From NCBI RefSeq assembly GCF_034057115.1, contig NZ_CP139195.1, positions 2,976,001 to 3,040,000 of the forward strand: DNA of 64,000 nucleotides, read 5' to 3'. The DNA comes from Pseudomonas sp. AN-1 (GTDB lineage: Bacteria > Pseudomonadota > Gammaproteobacteria > Pseudomonadales > Pseudomonadaceae). Below, piece after piece: positions 36,297-46,180 of this stretch. Position numbers and translations under genes: made by a program. The notes beneath the pieces were generated by a model. It did no database searches and was not told where the DNA came from. It worked only from the letters and a program-made list of their open reading frames with translations. How positions within the stretch are numbered: the stretch's first letter is position 1; each line of letters begins with the position of its first letter.

Positions 36297-36829
36297 AGGT
36301 CGGCCTCCTCGACCAGCCGCACGCCCTCGGCGTCGAGGGCGTAGGCGGCGTCGGCCAGCTGGTTGCCGACCTTCTCGATGCGCAGGGTGCCGCTGACCCA
36401 CAGCGGCGCGTAGATGTCGTCCAGCGCCATCCCCTCGGGGTAGCGCACCAGCACGATCTGGTTCGGCGGCGGCGGCGGCACGTGGATGCAGGCGCCGGGA
36501 TAGGGCACCAGGAAGAAGGTGTGGAAGCGGCCGTCGGCATCGCTCTCCAGCGGCACCGGATAGCCGCCGAGGCGCACCTCGCGGCCGTCGAAGGCCGCCA
36601 CGGTGCGCGTCGAGTACATCACCGCCGGCAGATCGGCCTGCTGCCTGAGGCCGCCCTGGCCGTAGAACGGGCTGTCGCCCTCGGCGCCCTGGTGGTCGAT
36701 CTCCGGCATCGCCTCCAGCGCCGCCAGGTCCTCGGGCGGCAGCAGCTCCAGCCAGTCGGTTTCCGGCGGCTCGGCCGCGTGGCTCAGGGTGGCGATCAGG
36801 GTCAGGCAGAGGGCGGACAGCAGGCGCAT
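36293..36829 (-). CDS. DUF3299 exported protein
   Basis: 178-residue protein with signal peptide MRLLSALCLTLIATLSHA. The core reads VRLGGYPVPLESDADGRFHT, FFLVPYPGACIHVPPPPPNQ and VWVSGTLRIE-like WVSGTLRIEKV, matching DUF3299, a periplasmic family with conserved cysteine and tri-proline loop. Role unknown; such genes often neighbour ABC transporters, which is not the case here. A methionine seven codons upstream (36850) is possible but gives a poorer signal peptide. Confidence 0.82.
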   Translation of the reverse strand: MRLLSALCLTLIATLSHAAEPPETDWLELLPPEDLAALEAMPEIDHQGAEGDSPFYGQGGLRQQADLPAVMYSTRTVAAFDGREVRLGGYPVPLESDADGRFHTFFLVPYPGACIHVPPPPPNQIVLVRYPEGMALDDIYAPLWVSGTLRIEKVGNQLADAAYALDAEGVRLVEEADL

Positions 36830-36857
36830 GCGGGTCTCGCGGCGCCGCACGGGCGCC

Positions 36858-37103
36858 TCAGGATTTCTTCAGATAGCCGAACACTACCAGCAAGATGACC
36901 GCGCCCACCACCGCGCCGGCGAAGCCGGCCGCCTGGCCGGCGCGGTAGATGCCCAGCGCCTGGCCGCCGTAGGTGGCGATGACCGAGCCACCGATGCCGA
37001 GCAGGATGGTCATGACCCAGCCCATCGGCTGGTGCCCGGGCTTGAGAAAGCGCGCGACCACACCGACCAGCAGGCCGATGAGGATGGTGCCGAGGATGCC
37101 CAT
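36858..37103 (-). CDS. GlsB/YeaQ/YmgE-family small membrane protein
   Basis: 81-residue protein with three helices and glycine-rich loops: MGILGTILIGLLVGVVARFL, then GWVMTILLGIGGSVIATYGG, then AVVGAVILLVVFGYLKKS. This is the transglycosylase-associated/YeaQ family, often stress-induced; molecular role unclear. It lies 28 bp upstream of the DUF3299 gene on the same strand, so the two may share a transcript. Confidence 0.9.
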   Translation of the reverse strand: MGILGTILIGLLVGVVARFLKPGHQPMGWVMTILLGIGGSVIATYGGQALGIYRAGQAAGFAGAVVGAVILLVVFGYLKKS

Positions 37104-37178
37104 GGCAGAGTCTCCGCAGGGAGTGAAGTTGCCTTCAGCCTAGCCTGCGCGAGCGCTCGTTGCCGGAATCGTGGAAGT

Positions 37179-37292
37179 GTAGGGTGGGTTAGCCGCACAG
37201 CGGCGTAACCCACCAAGGATGCCGCCAGGCATCCCGCTTGCCGGCCTGGCGGCCGGTTGGTGGGTTACGGCCTGCGGCCTGACCCACCCTAC
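37179..37292. repeat. GTAGGGTGGGTTA compound palindrome
   Basis: Two hairpins in tandem within 114 bp. The first pairs GTGGGTTA with TAACCCAC (about 37184-37214); the second pairs TGGGTTACGGCC with the following GGCCTGACCCA (about 37260-37287). The block is bounded by GTAGGGTGGGTT at the left and ACCCACCCTAC at the right. It lies in the gap before the end of purK. A dispersed-repeat type common in Pseudomonas. Confidence 0.8.
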
Positions 37293-37306
37293 GCAGGACG
37301 AAGGCC

Positions 37307-38389
37307 TCAGCCCTCGATCAGCGCCTCGACGTCCTTGATGCGCGCGTCGAGGGTGGCGCGGTCGGCACAGCGCAGGGTGGCGTGGCCGACCTTGCGCCCG
37401 GCCTTGAAGGCCTTGCCGTAGTGGTGCAGATGGCAGTCGGCGACGGCCACCACCTGGTCCACCGGCGGCACTTCGCCGATGAAATTGAGCATGGCGCTCT
37501 CGCCGACCTTGGCGGTCGAGCCCAGCGGCAGGCCGGCGACGGCGCGCAGGTGGTTCTCGAACTGGCTGCACTCGGCGCCTTCGATGGTCCAGTGCCCGGA
37601 GTTGTGCACGCGCGGGGCGATCTCGTTGGCCTTGAGGCCGCCGTCGACCTCGAAGAACTCGAAGGCCAGCACGCCGACGTAGTCGAGCTTCTCCAGCACG
37701 CGGCCGACGTAGTCCTCGGCCAGCGCCTGCAGCGGGTGCGCGCTGCTGGCCACCGACAGGCGCAGGATGCCGTCGACGTGGGTGTTGTGCACCAGCGGGT
37801 AGAAGCGTGTCTCGCCGTCGCGGCCGCGCACCGCCACCAGCGACACCTCGCCGGTGAAGGGCACGAAGCCCTCGAGGATGCACGGCACGCTGCCCAGCTC
37901 GGCGAAGGCGCCGGCGACGTCGGCCGGCGAACGCAGGACCTTCTGGCCCTTGCCGTCGTAGCCCAGGGTGCGGGTCTTGAGCACCGCCGGCAGGCCGATG
38001 GCGGCCGCCGCGGCGTCCAGGTCGGCCTGCGACTGGATGTCGGCGAACTCCGGGGTGGGGATGCCGAGGTCCTTGAACATCGACTTCTCGAACCAGCGGT
38101 CGCGGGCGATGCGCAGGGACTCGGCGCTCGGGTACACCGGCACGAAGTGGGCGAGGAAGGCCACCGTCTCGGCCGGCACGCTCTCGAACTCGAAGGTCAC
38201 CAGGTCGACCTCGTCGGCGAGGCGGCGCAGGTGATCCTTGTCGTCGTAGTCGGCGCGCAGGTGCTCGCCGAGGGCGGCGGCGCAGGCGTCCGGCGCCGGG
38301 TCGAGGAAGGCAAAGTTCATCCCCAGCGGGGTACCCGCCAGAGCCAGCATGCGGCCCAGCTGGCCGCCACCGATTACGCCGATCTTCAT
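37307..38389 (-). CDS. purK: N5-carboxyaminoimidazole ribonucleotide synthase
   Basis: 360-residue ATP-grasp enzyme that carboxylates AIR to N5-CAIR in purine synthesis. Start MKIGVIGGGQLGRMLALAG is diagnostic. The ATP-grasp core shows VLKTRTLGYDGKGQ, FVPFTGEVSLVAVRG and ANEIAPRVHNSGHWTIEGA. Length matches. It is the second gene of the purE-purK operon with 11 bp between. Complete. Confidence 0.97.
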   Translation of the reverse strand: MKIGVIGGGQLGRMLALAGTPLGMNFAFLDPAPDACAAALGEHLRADYDDKDHLRRLADEVDLVTFEFESVPAETVAFLAHFVPVYPSAESLRIARDRWFEKSMFKDLGIPTPEFADIQSQADLDAAAAAIGLPAVLKTRTLGYDGKGQKVLRSPADVAGAFAELGSVPCILEGFVPFTGEVSLVAVRGRDGETRFYPLVHNTHVDGILRLSVASSAHPLQALAEDYVGRVLEKLDYVGVLAFEFFEVDGGLKANEIAPRVHNSGHWTIEGAECSQFENHLRAVAGLPLGSTAKVGESAMLNFIGEVPPVDQVVAVADCHLHHYGKAFKAGRKVGHATLRCADRATLDARIKDVEALIEG

Positions 38390-38400
38390 GGGTGCTTGCC

Positions 38401-38892
38401 TCAGATTTCGCGGGGGTCCGGGTTTTCCAGTACCGACTCGGTCTGCTGGGCGCGGAAGGCCTTGAGCGCCTCGTGGAACTGCGGGTGCTTGCCGCCGAGG
38501 ATGCTGGCGGCGAGCAGCGCGGCGTTGACCGCGCCGGCCTTGCCGATGGCCAAGGTGGCGACCGGCACGCCGCCGGGCATCTGCACGATGGACAGCAGCG
38601 AGTCGACGCCGGACAGCATCGACGACTGCACCGGCACGCCGAGCACCGGCAGGTGGGTCTTGGCCGCGCACATGCCCGGCAGGTGGGCGGCACCGCCGGC
38701 ACCGGCGATGATCACTTCCAGGCCGCGGCCTTCGGCTTGTTCGGCATACTGGAACAGCAGGTCCGGTGTGCGGTGGGCGGACACCACCCTCACCTCGTGG
38801 GGGATGCCCAGCTTGTCCAGCATGTCGACGGTGTGGCTGAGGGTGCTCCAGTCGGATTTGGAGCCCATGATCACGCCTACCAGTGCGCTCAT
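38401..38892 (-). CDS. purE: N5-carboxyaminoimidazole ribonucleotide mutase
   Basis: 163-residue class I PurE that moves the carboxyl group of N5-CAIR to give CAIR. Motifs [10 protein letters not shown] (residues 6-15), SAHRTP and [14 protein letters not shown] are diagnostic. Forms an octamer in known homologues. Upstream of purK on the same strand; its leader contains a terminator-like hairpin. Confidence 0.97.
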   Translation of the reverse strand: MSALVGVIMGSKSDWSTLSHTVDMLDKLGIPHEVRVVSAHRTPDLLFQYAEQAEGRGLEVIIAGAGGAAHLPGMCAAKTHLPVLGVPVQSSMLSGVDSLLSIVQMPGGVPVATLAIGKAGAVNAALLAASILGGKHPQFHEALKAFRAQQTESVLENPDPREI

Positions 38893-38928
38893 CGTCGTGC
38901 CTCTAGTTCTGCGCCAGCCTGGCGCGAC

Positions 38929-38969
38929 AAAAACCAACAAGCCACGCCGGGCAACCGCGCGTGGCTTGT
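38929..38969 (-). terminator. Terminator-like hairpin in the purE leader
   Basis: On the minus strand ACAAGCCACG (38969-38960) pairs with CGTGGCTTGT (38946-38937), loop 13 nt, and is followed by TGG and TTTTTG. It lies about 40 nt before the purE ATG and behind a candidate -10 TATACT (39028-39023). It could attenuate purEK transcription, or terminate an upstream transcript. No known riboswitch fold was recognised. Confidence 0.5.
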
Positions 38970-39108
38970 CTGCGAATGACAAATGCGGGCCGGACAGCGT
39001 GCTCGGCCAAAGAAAGCTGCGGAGTATATCGCAAAGGTTCTGTTGACGGGCAGACCCGCCTATCATCGAACGGGGGCGGCCGGCGGGGCCGCTCCCGAGG
39101 AGCCGGCC

Positions 39109-40857
39109 ATGCATGCCATCGCCTTCATCCAGGACCTCGCCGTGCTGATGCTGGCGGCCGGACTGGTGACGGTACTCTTCCACCGCCTCAGGCAGCCGGT
39201 GGTGCTCGGCTACATAGTCGCGGGCTTCCTGATCGGCCCGCACACCCCGCCGTTCGCCCTGATCAGCGACGAACGGAGCATCCGCATCCTCGCCGAGCTG
39301 GGGGTGATCTTCCTGATGTTCGGCCTCGGCCTCGAGTTCAGCCTGCGCAAGCTGCTGCGCGTCGGCCCCACCGCCATCCTCGCCGCCTTCTTCGAGATCG
39401 TGCTGATGGTCTGGCTCGGCTACCAGATCGGCCGCCTGTTCGCCTGGAGCGCGATGGATGCGCTGTTCCTCGGCGCGATCCTGGCGATCTCCTCGACCAC
39501 CATCATCGTCAAGGCCCTGGGCGACCTGAAGATGAAGCACGAGCGCTTCGCCCAGCTGATCTTCGGCGTGCTGATCGTCGAGGACATCCTCGGCATCGCC
39601 ATCGTCGCCCTGCTCTCCGGCATCGCCGCCAGCGGCAGCGTGGCCGCCGGCGAAGTGTTCGCCACCCTCGCCAAGCTGCTGCTGTTCATCCTGGTGTCGC
39701 TGCTGGTCGGCCTGCTGCTGGTGCCGCGCGTCCTCGCCTACGTGGCGCGCTTCGGCAGCGACGAGACCCTGCTGGTCGCCGTGCTCGGCCTGTGCTTCGG
39801 CTTCTGCCTGCTGGTCACCAAGCTCGGCTACAGCCTGGTGCTCGGCGCCTTCCTGATCGGCGCGGTCATGGCCGAGTCGCGCCAGCTGGCGCAGATCGAG
39901 CGACTGGTCGAGCCGGTGCGCTACCTGTTCAGCGCGATCTTCTTCGTCGCCATCGGCCTGCTGATCGACCCGGCGGTGCTGCGCGAGCATGCCTGGCCGA
40001 TCGCCGTGATCAGCCTCGCCGTGGTGCTCGGCAAGATCCTCAGCTGCAGCATCGGCGCCTTCGTCACCGGCAACGACGGACGCACCTCGCTGCGCGTCGG
40101 CATGGGCCTGTCGCAGATCGGCGAGTTCTCCTTCATCATCGCCGCCCTCGGCGTGCAGCTCGGCGTCACCAGCGACTTCCTCTATCCGGTGGCGGTGGCG
40201 GTGTCGGCGATCACCACCCTGACCACGCCCTACCTGATCCGCGCCGCCGACCCGCTGGCCCAGCGCCTCGCCAGGGCCATGCCGCCCGGCGTGGCGCGGG
40301 TGTTCGGCGCCTACGGCATCTGGCTGCGCAACCTGCGCCTGCCCGGCCAGCACGCCCTGCTGGCCAGCCTGATCCGCCGCAGCGTGCTGCACGCGGTGAT
40401 CAACCTGGCGCTGGTGGCGGCGATCTTCCTCGGCGCCGGCTACTTCGCCGAGCCCATCGGCGCCTGGCTCGGCCGCCAGCAGCTGCCGCTGCCCCTGCAC
40501 AAGGCGCTGATCTGGGGCGCCGCCCTGCTGCTCTCGCTGCCGCTGCTGATCGCCGCCTACCACCGCCTCAAGGCCCTGTCGCTGCTGCTCGCCGAGCTGG
40601 GCACGCGCGGCAGCCGCTCCCGCCGGGTGCGCCGGGTGCTCTCCGAGCTGATCCCGCTGCTGACCCTCGGCAGCTTCCTGCCGCTGCTCGCCACCCTCAG
40701 CTCGAGCATCCTGCCGCCGACCGAGTGGCTGCTGATCATCGGCCTGCTCGCCGTGGCCCTGCTCGCCCTGCTGTGGCGCTGGTTCGTGCGCCTGCATGCG
40801 CGCCTGCATGCCGCCCTGCAGGAAGCCCTCGACCAGCACGAGCCGCCCGAGCCCTGA
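39109..40857 (+). CDS. CPA2-family cation:proton antiporter (KefB/YbaL-like), no RCK domain
   Basis: 582-residue membrane protein. The first ~390 residues form a Na+/H+-exchanger (CPA2) domain with 12 helices: [36 protein letters not shown] and the transport-site [12 protein letters not shown]. KefB-type proteins then carry a cytosolic TrkA-N/RCK domain; here instead a further block of about four helices ([39 protein letters not shown] and others) and a short charged tail follow. Probably exports potassium or sodium in exchange for protons. Divergent from purEK. Confidence 0.85.
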   Translation: MHAIAFIQDLAVLMLAAGLVTVLFHRLRQPVVLGYIVAGFLIGPHTPPFALISDERSIRILAELGVIFLMFGLGLEFSLRKLLRVGPTAILAAFFEIVLMVWLGYQIGRLFAWSAMDALFLGAILAISSTTIIVKALGDLKMKHERFAQLIFGVLIVEDILGIAIVALLSGIAASGSVAAGEVFATLAKLLLFILVSLLVGLLLVPRVLAYVARFGSDETLLVAVLGLCFGFCLLVTKLGYSLVLGAFLIGAVMAESRQLAQIERLVEPVRYLFSAIFFVAIGLLIDPAVLREHAWPIAVISLAVVLGKILSCSIGAFVTGNDGRTSLRVGMGLSQIGEFSFIIAALGVQLGVTSDFLYPVAVAVSAITTLTTPYLIRAADPLAQRLARAMPPGVARVFGAYGIWLRNLRLPGQHALLASLIRRSVLHAVINLALVAAIFLGAGYFAEPIGAWLGRQQLPLPLHKALIWGAALLLSLPLLIAAYHRLKALSLLLAELGTRGSRSRRVRRVLSELIPLLTLGSFLPLLATLSSSILPPTEWLLIIGLLAVALLALLWRWFVRLHARLHAALQEALDQHEPPEP

Positions 40858-40881
40858 GGCGCCCGCCGCGGCCCCGCGACA

Positions 40882-41187
40882 TCACCAGTGCGAACGCATG
40901 CCGATCGGCACGCGCAGCGGTTCGCGGCGCCCCTCGGCGAGGCCGCACATCTCGTCGTAGGGCGACTGGTGCACCAGGTGGAAGGGCAGCAGCGGCACCT
41001 CCTGCAGCAGGTCGCGGGCGTGCTCCACCGAACGCAGGTGGCAGACGCGACCCTGCGCGTCGACCAGGCTGTGCGGGCGGCCATCCATCTGCGCCTCCAG
41101 CACGTAGATGCCGCCTTCCAGGGAGATCAGGTCGAGGCTGTCGATGCGCCCGGCCAGGGCGTGGGTGGACAGGTCGTGCAGGTTCAT
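40882..41187 (-). CDS. DUF6482 small protein
   Basis: 101-residue cytosolic protein with LDLISLEGGIYVLEAQMDGR and FHLVHQSPYDEMCGL, the pattern of the DUF6482 family common in Pseudomonas. Function unknown. The start at 41187 (MNLHDLSTHALAG) has GAGGTGAG six bases upstream. Two copies of the palindrome TTGTACAAATA lie just upstream, which suggests tight control. It is 123 bp downstream of hutD on the same strand but need not be part of the hut system. Confidence 0.75.
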   Translation of the reverse strand: MNLHDLSTHALAGRIDSLDLISLEGGIYVLEAQMDGRPHSLVDAQGRVCHLRSVEHARDLLQEVPLLPFHLVHQSPYDEMCGLAEGRREPLRVPIGMRSHW

Positions 41188-41204
41188 GGCGCTCACCTCG
41201 CATC

Positions 41205-41244
41205 TATTTGTACAAGAAAAACTGCAGGTACAGTATTTGTACAA
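41205..41244 (-). promoter_or_regulatory. Paired TTGTACAAATA operator-like sites
   Basis: The minus strand reads TTGTACAAATA at 41244-41234 and again at 41215-41205, 29 bp apart. The core TTGTACAA is a perfect palindrome. It equals the HutC-type palindrome TTGTATATACAA at hutI with the central four bases removed and the same AATA flank. Located 18-57 bp before the DUF6482 start, overlapping the expected promoter. Regulator not identified. Confidence 0.6.
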
Positions 41245-41310
41245 AATGGTAGCACGGCAAGCCCGGGCCGCGACCACCCGTCAGGGCGGCCGCGCCGGCA
41301 GCCCCTGCGC

Positions 41311-41973
41311 TCAGCGCCGCCACAGCTGCACCCGCAGCAGGCGGGTCGGCGCCGAAGCCTCGAACAGCAGCAGGCCGCCAGCGTCGGCGGGCACAGCGGT
41401 GCCCCCGGTTGCGAGCATAGCTGCGTCCGCTGCGGCATCTGCTGCTGCGCTCGCTGCTGCGCTCGCACCGAACAACAGCCCCTCGCCGGCGGCCAGGGCG
41501 AACGGCCGGGCGTCGGCCAGCCAGCCGTCGAGGCGGCCGGCGGCGCAGTAGAACAGCTCCAGTTCGGCTTCGCGGCGCAGAAACTGGCGGCCGTGCAGGG
41601 TCAGCACCTGCAGGCGGTGGCGCCAGCGCGCGCGGCGGGTCATCACGTTGAAATCGCCGACCGGACCGGCGAGCAGCGCGGCGCTCACCGCCTGCTCGCC
41701 GGCGAACTGCAGCGGCGCGCAATCCTTGCCCAGCTCCACGGGCGCGCCACAGGCGAAGTCCAGGCGCAGACCGGCGCCCTCCAGCACCAGCAGGCTGCGG
41801 TCGACGCCGGCAAAGGCCGAGAACGGTCCGCCGCTGGCCACCTGCGCGCAGCTGATGCGCCAGTCGAAGTCGTCGAGGCCGGCGCCGGGCGGCGCCACGG
41901 CCAGCTCGCGGGTTTCGCCGCCGCCGTTCTTCCACGGCCGGCGCGGCGCGGCGGCTAGGCTGATCTTGCGCAT
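41311..41973 (-). CDS. hutD: HutD-family protein
   Basis: 220-residue cupin-fold protein found with histidine-utilisation genes; in P. fluorescens it limits excessive hut expression, perhaps by binding formylglutamate or urocanate. Family start MRKISLAAAPRRPWKNGGGETRELA is clear (the PWKNGGG motif), as is FDWRISCAQVASGGPFSAFAGVDR later. Near residues 168-186 is an Ala-rich insertion encoded by tandem GCTGCTGCGCTC repeats. ATG at 41973 with AGAGGAG upstream. Divergent from hutI across a 302-bp control region with HutC-type palindromes. Confidence 0.92.
   Translation of the reverse strand: MRKISLAAAPRRPWKNGGGETRELAVAPPGAGLDDFDWRISCAQVASGGPFSAFAGVDRSLLVLEGAGLRLDFACGAPVELGKDCAPLQFAGEQAVSAALLAGPVGDFNVMTRRARWRHRLQVLTLHGRQFLRREAELELFYCAAGRLDGWLADARPFALAAGEGLLFGASAAASAAADAAADAAMLATGGTAVPADAGGLLLFEASAPTRLLRVQLWRR
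41441..41464 (-). repeat. Tandem 12-bp repeat in hutD
   Basis: GCTGCTGCGCTC occurs twice in a row (41441-41452, 41453-41464) within a longer GC-rich, alanine-coding stretch. It encodes Ser/Ala repeats in a presumed loop of HutD. Likely slippage expansion. Confidence 0.8.
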
Positions 41974-42020
41974 GCTGCTGTGCTCCTCTGTACGGGCGGG
42001 CCCCATCGGCCGGCGGCAAA

Positions 42021-42030
42021 TGTATATACA
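42021..42030. promoter_or_regulatory. HutC-type operator near hutD
   Basis: TGTATATACA palindrome in the context AAATGTATATACATAAA, 48 bp upstream of the hutD ATG. Surrounding sequence is A+T-rich within a G+C-rich gap, so it probably overlaps the hutD promoter. The same core is present at hutI. Matches the palindrome bound by HutC (urocanate-released GntR repressor) in Pseudomonas as I know it. Confidence 0.75.
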
Positions 42031-42210
42031 TAAATGCCGGAGTCGCAAGCACCGCCACCGCGCACCGCCGCCCGCCCGGCTTTTTCCGCCCCCCGCCGGC
42101 CCGCCGGACCAGAAGCCTTCCTGCGCCTGCAACCCTTGCCACACCAGCCTTTGCACGACTTTCTCGCCACGCCCGGCAGCCCCTGGCCGGACCAACGGCA
42201 GTCGCAACTG

Positions 42211-42250
42211 TTGACGACCTTCGTCCTCGCCCCTATTGTATATACAAATA
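42211..42250 (+). promoter_or_regulatory. hutI promoter with overlapping HutC operator
   Basis: TTGACG (42211-42216), 17-bp spacer, TATTGT (42234-42239) make a good sigma-70 promoter. The 12-bp palindrome TTGTATATACAA (42236-42247) overlaps the -10 and the start site, ideal for repression. The hutI ATG is ~30 bp further. Seen: sequences and spacing. Inferred: binding by the HutC encoded at the end of this operon. Confidence 0.82.
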
Positions 42251-42275
42251 ACGCCAACCGAAGGTCATCCAGCCC

Positions 42276-43503
<1,228 letters not shown>

Positions 43504-43514
<11 letters not shown>

Positions 43515-44451
43515 TCGCCAGAACATGGACGCCTGGAGCGGCCGCGTCGACCCCGAGGCCGACAGCCCGCGCTGGCACCAGCGCATCCAACCGCTGGGCG
43601 CGGACAGCCAGCCGGGTCTGGCCCTGCTCGGCTTCGCCTGCGACGAGGGCGTGCGTCGCAACCACGGCCGGGTCGGCGCCGCCGGCGCCCCGCAGGCGAT
43701 CCGCAAGATGCTCGCCAACCTGGCCTGGCACCGCCGCGGCCCGGCCTACGACGCCGGCGACATCTGCTGCGCCGATGGCGATCTGGATGCCGCTCAGCAG
43801 CGCCTCGGCGCCAGCGTCGCCGAACTGCTCGGCGCCGGCCACCTGCCGGTGGTCCTCGGCGGCGGCCACGAAGTGGCCTACGGCAGCTGGCAGGGCGTCG
43901 CCGCGCATCTGGCGGAGAAGCTCGGCCGCGCACCGCGGCTGGCCATCGTCAACTTCGACGCCCACTTCGACCTGCGCGACCCGGCCCACGTGCACTCCTC
44001 CGGCACGCCCTTCGCGCAGATCGCCGAGGCCTGCGCCGCGCGCGGCTGGCCGTTCCGCTATGCCTGCCTCGGCGTCAGCCGCGCCGCCAACACCCGCGCG
44101 CTGTTCCAGCGTGCCAGCGAGCTGGGCGTGCTGGTGCGTGAGGACTTCGAGATCTGCGAAAGCACCCTGGAAAGCATCGGCGCCGAGCTGGACGCCTTCA
44201 TCGCCGATGCCGACGCCGTGTACCTGACCGTCGACCTCGACGTGCTGCCGGCCTGGGAAGGTCCCGGCGTCAGCGCGCCGGCCGCCCACGGCGTGTCCAT
44301 CGCCCTGCTCGAACCCCTGATCGAGCGCCTGCAGGCCAGCGGCAAGCTGCTGCTCGCCGAGCTGGCCGAACTGAATCCCGAGCACGACCAGGACAACCGC
44401 ACCGCCCGGGTGGCGGCGCGCCTGATCCACCGGCTGTCCCTGCACGGCTGA
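43504..44451 (+). CDS. hutG: Formimidoylglutamase, arginase family
   Basis: 315-residue manganese hydrolase that splits N-formimino-L-glutamate to glutamate and formamide. Start region [17 protein letters not shown] matches the Klebsiella-type HutG. Metal ligands are in [14 protein letters not shown] and [19 protein letters not shown], the arginase pattern. It is not the N-formylglutamate deformylase also called HutG in P. putida. AGGAG lies ten bases before the ATG, inside hutI, so translation is coupled. Gives the operon a complete four-enzyme pathway without HutF. Confidence 0.94.
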
Positions 44452-44485
44452 ACCCATGACAACAACAAGCGAAAGAGGAACCCCG

Positions 44486-46177
44486 ATGAGCACCATCGAT
44501 CCGCGCCACGACCCGAGCCGCAAGATCGCCGCACCGACCGGCACCACCCTGCGTTGCAAGAGCTGGCTGACCGAAGCGCCGCTGCGCATGCTGATGAACA
44601 ACCTGCACCCGGACGTGGCGGAAAAACCTGAGGATCTGGTGGTCTACGGCGGCATCGGCCGCGCCGCGCGCAACTGGCAGTGCTACGACAAGATCGTCGA
44701 GGTGCTCGAGCGTCTGGAGGACAACCAGACCCTGCTGATCCAGTCCGGCAAGCCGGTCGGCGTGTTCGAGACCCACAAGGACGCCCCGCGCGTGCTGCTG
44801 GCCAACTCCAACCTGGTGCCGCACTGGGCCACCTGGGAGCACTTCAACGAGCTGGACCGCAAGGGCCTGGCCATGTACGGGCAGATGACCGCCGGCAGCT
44901 GGATCTACATCGGCAGCCAGGGCATCGTCCAGGGCACCTACGAAACCTTCGTCGAGGCCGGCCGCCAGCACTACAACGGCGACCTGACCGGCCGCTGGGT
45001 ATTGACTGCCGGATTGGGCGGTATGGGCGGCGCCCAGCCGCTGGCCGCGAGCCTGGCCGGCGCCTGCTCGCTGAACATCGAGTGCCAGCAGTCGCGCATC
45101 GACTTCCGCCTGCGCACCCGCTACGTCGACGAGCAGGCCACCGATCTCGACGATGCCCTGGCGCGCATCGACCGCTACACCAGCGCCGGCAAGGCGGTGT
45201 CCATCGCCCTGTGCGGCAACGCCGCCGAGATCCTCCCCGAGCTGGTGCGCCGCGGCGTGCGCCCGGACCTGGTCACCGACCAGACCAGCGCCCACGACCC
45301 GCTGCACGGCTACCTGCCGCTGGGCATGAGCTGGGACGAGTACGTGGCGCGCGGCAAGGTCGAGCCGGAAGCGGTGGCCAAGGCCGCCAAGCGCTCGATG
45401 GCCGTGCACGTGCAGGCCATGCTCGACTTCCAGAAGATGGGCGTGCCGACCTTCGACTACGGCAACAACATCCGCCAGATGGCCCTGGAAGAGGGCGTCA
45501 AGAACGCCTTCGACTTCCCCGGCTTCGTCCCGGCCTACATCCGCCCGCTGTTCTGCCAGGGCATCGGCCCGTTCCGCTGGGTGGCGCTGTCCGGCGATCC
45601 GGAGGACATCTACAAGACCGACGCCAAGGTCAAGGAACTGATCCCGGACAACCCGCACCTGCACCGCTGGCTGGACATGGCCCGCGAGCGCATCAGCTTC
45701 CAGGGCCTGCCGGCACGCATCTGCTGGGTCGGCCTCAAGGACCGCGCGCGCCTCGCCCAGGCGTTCAACCAGATGGTCGCCAACGGCGAGCTGAAGGCGC
45801 CGATCGTCATCGGCCGCGACCACCTGGATTCCGGCTCGGTGGCCAGCCCCAACCGCGAGACCGAGGCCATGCTCGACGGCTCCGACGCCGTGTCCGACTG
45901 GCCGCTGCTCAACGCCCTGCTGAATACCGCGGGCGGCGCCACCTGGGTGTCGCTGCACCACGGCGGTGGCGTGGGCATGGGTTATTCGCAACACTCCGGG
46001 GTGGTGATCGTCGCCGACGGCAGCCCGGGCGCCCACGCCCGCCTCGGCCGCGTGCTGCGCAACGACCCGGGCACCGGGGTGATGCGCCACGCCGATGCCG
46101 GCTACCAGATCGCCATCGACTGCGCCCATGAGCAGGGTCTCGACCTGCCGATGATCAATCCGGTCAAGGGAGCCTGA
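44486..46177 (+). CDS. hutU: Urocanate hydratase
   Basis: 563-residue NAD+-dependent enzyme converting urocanate to imidazolonepropionate. Diagnostic stretches: [54 protein letters not shown] (NAD+ binding) and the late [19 protein letters not shown]. Cys of the active site is in [16 protein letters not shown] at 44486 has GAGG eight bases upstream and is preferred to an in-frame ATG at 44456. hutH begins three bases after its stop. Confidence 0.98.
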   Translation: MSTIDPRHDPSRKIAAPTGTTLRCKSWLTEAPLRMLMNNLHPDVAEKPEDLVVYGGIGRAARNWQCYDKIVEVLERLEDNQTLLIQSGKPVGVFETHKDAPRVLLANSNLVPHWATWEHFNELDRKGLAMYGQMTAGSWIYIGSQGIVQGTYETFVEAGRQHYNGDLTGRWVLTAGLGGMGGAQPLAASLAGACSLNIECQQSRIDFRLRTRYVDEQATDLDDALARIDRYTSAGKAVSIALCGNAAEILPELVRRGVRPDLVTDQTSAHDPLHGYLPLGMSWDEYVARGKVEPEAVAKAAKRSMAVHVQAMLDFQKMGVPTFDYGNNIRQMALEEGVKNAFDFPGFVPAYIRPLFCQGIGPFRWVALSGDPEDIYKTDAKVKELIPDNPHLHRWLDMARERISFQGLPARICWVGLKDRARLAQAFNQMVANGELKAPIVIGRDHLDSGSVASPNRETEAMLDGSDAVSDWPLLNALLNTAGGATWVSLHHGGGVGMGYSQHSGVVIVADGSPGAHARLGRVLRNDPGTGVMRHADAGYQIAIDCAHEQGLDLPMINPVKGA

Positions 46178-46180
46178 GCC

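Noticed and set aside
39043-39066. TTGACG ... TATCAT as promoter of the CPA2 antiporter gene
   Set aside because: Spacer of 12 bp is too short for sigma-70.
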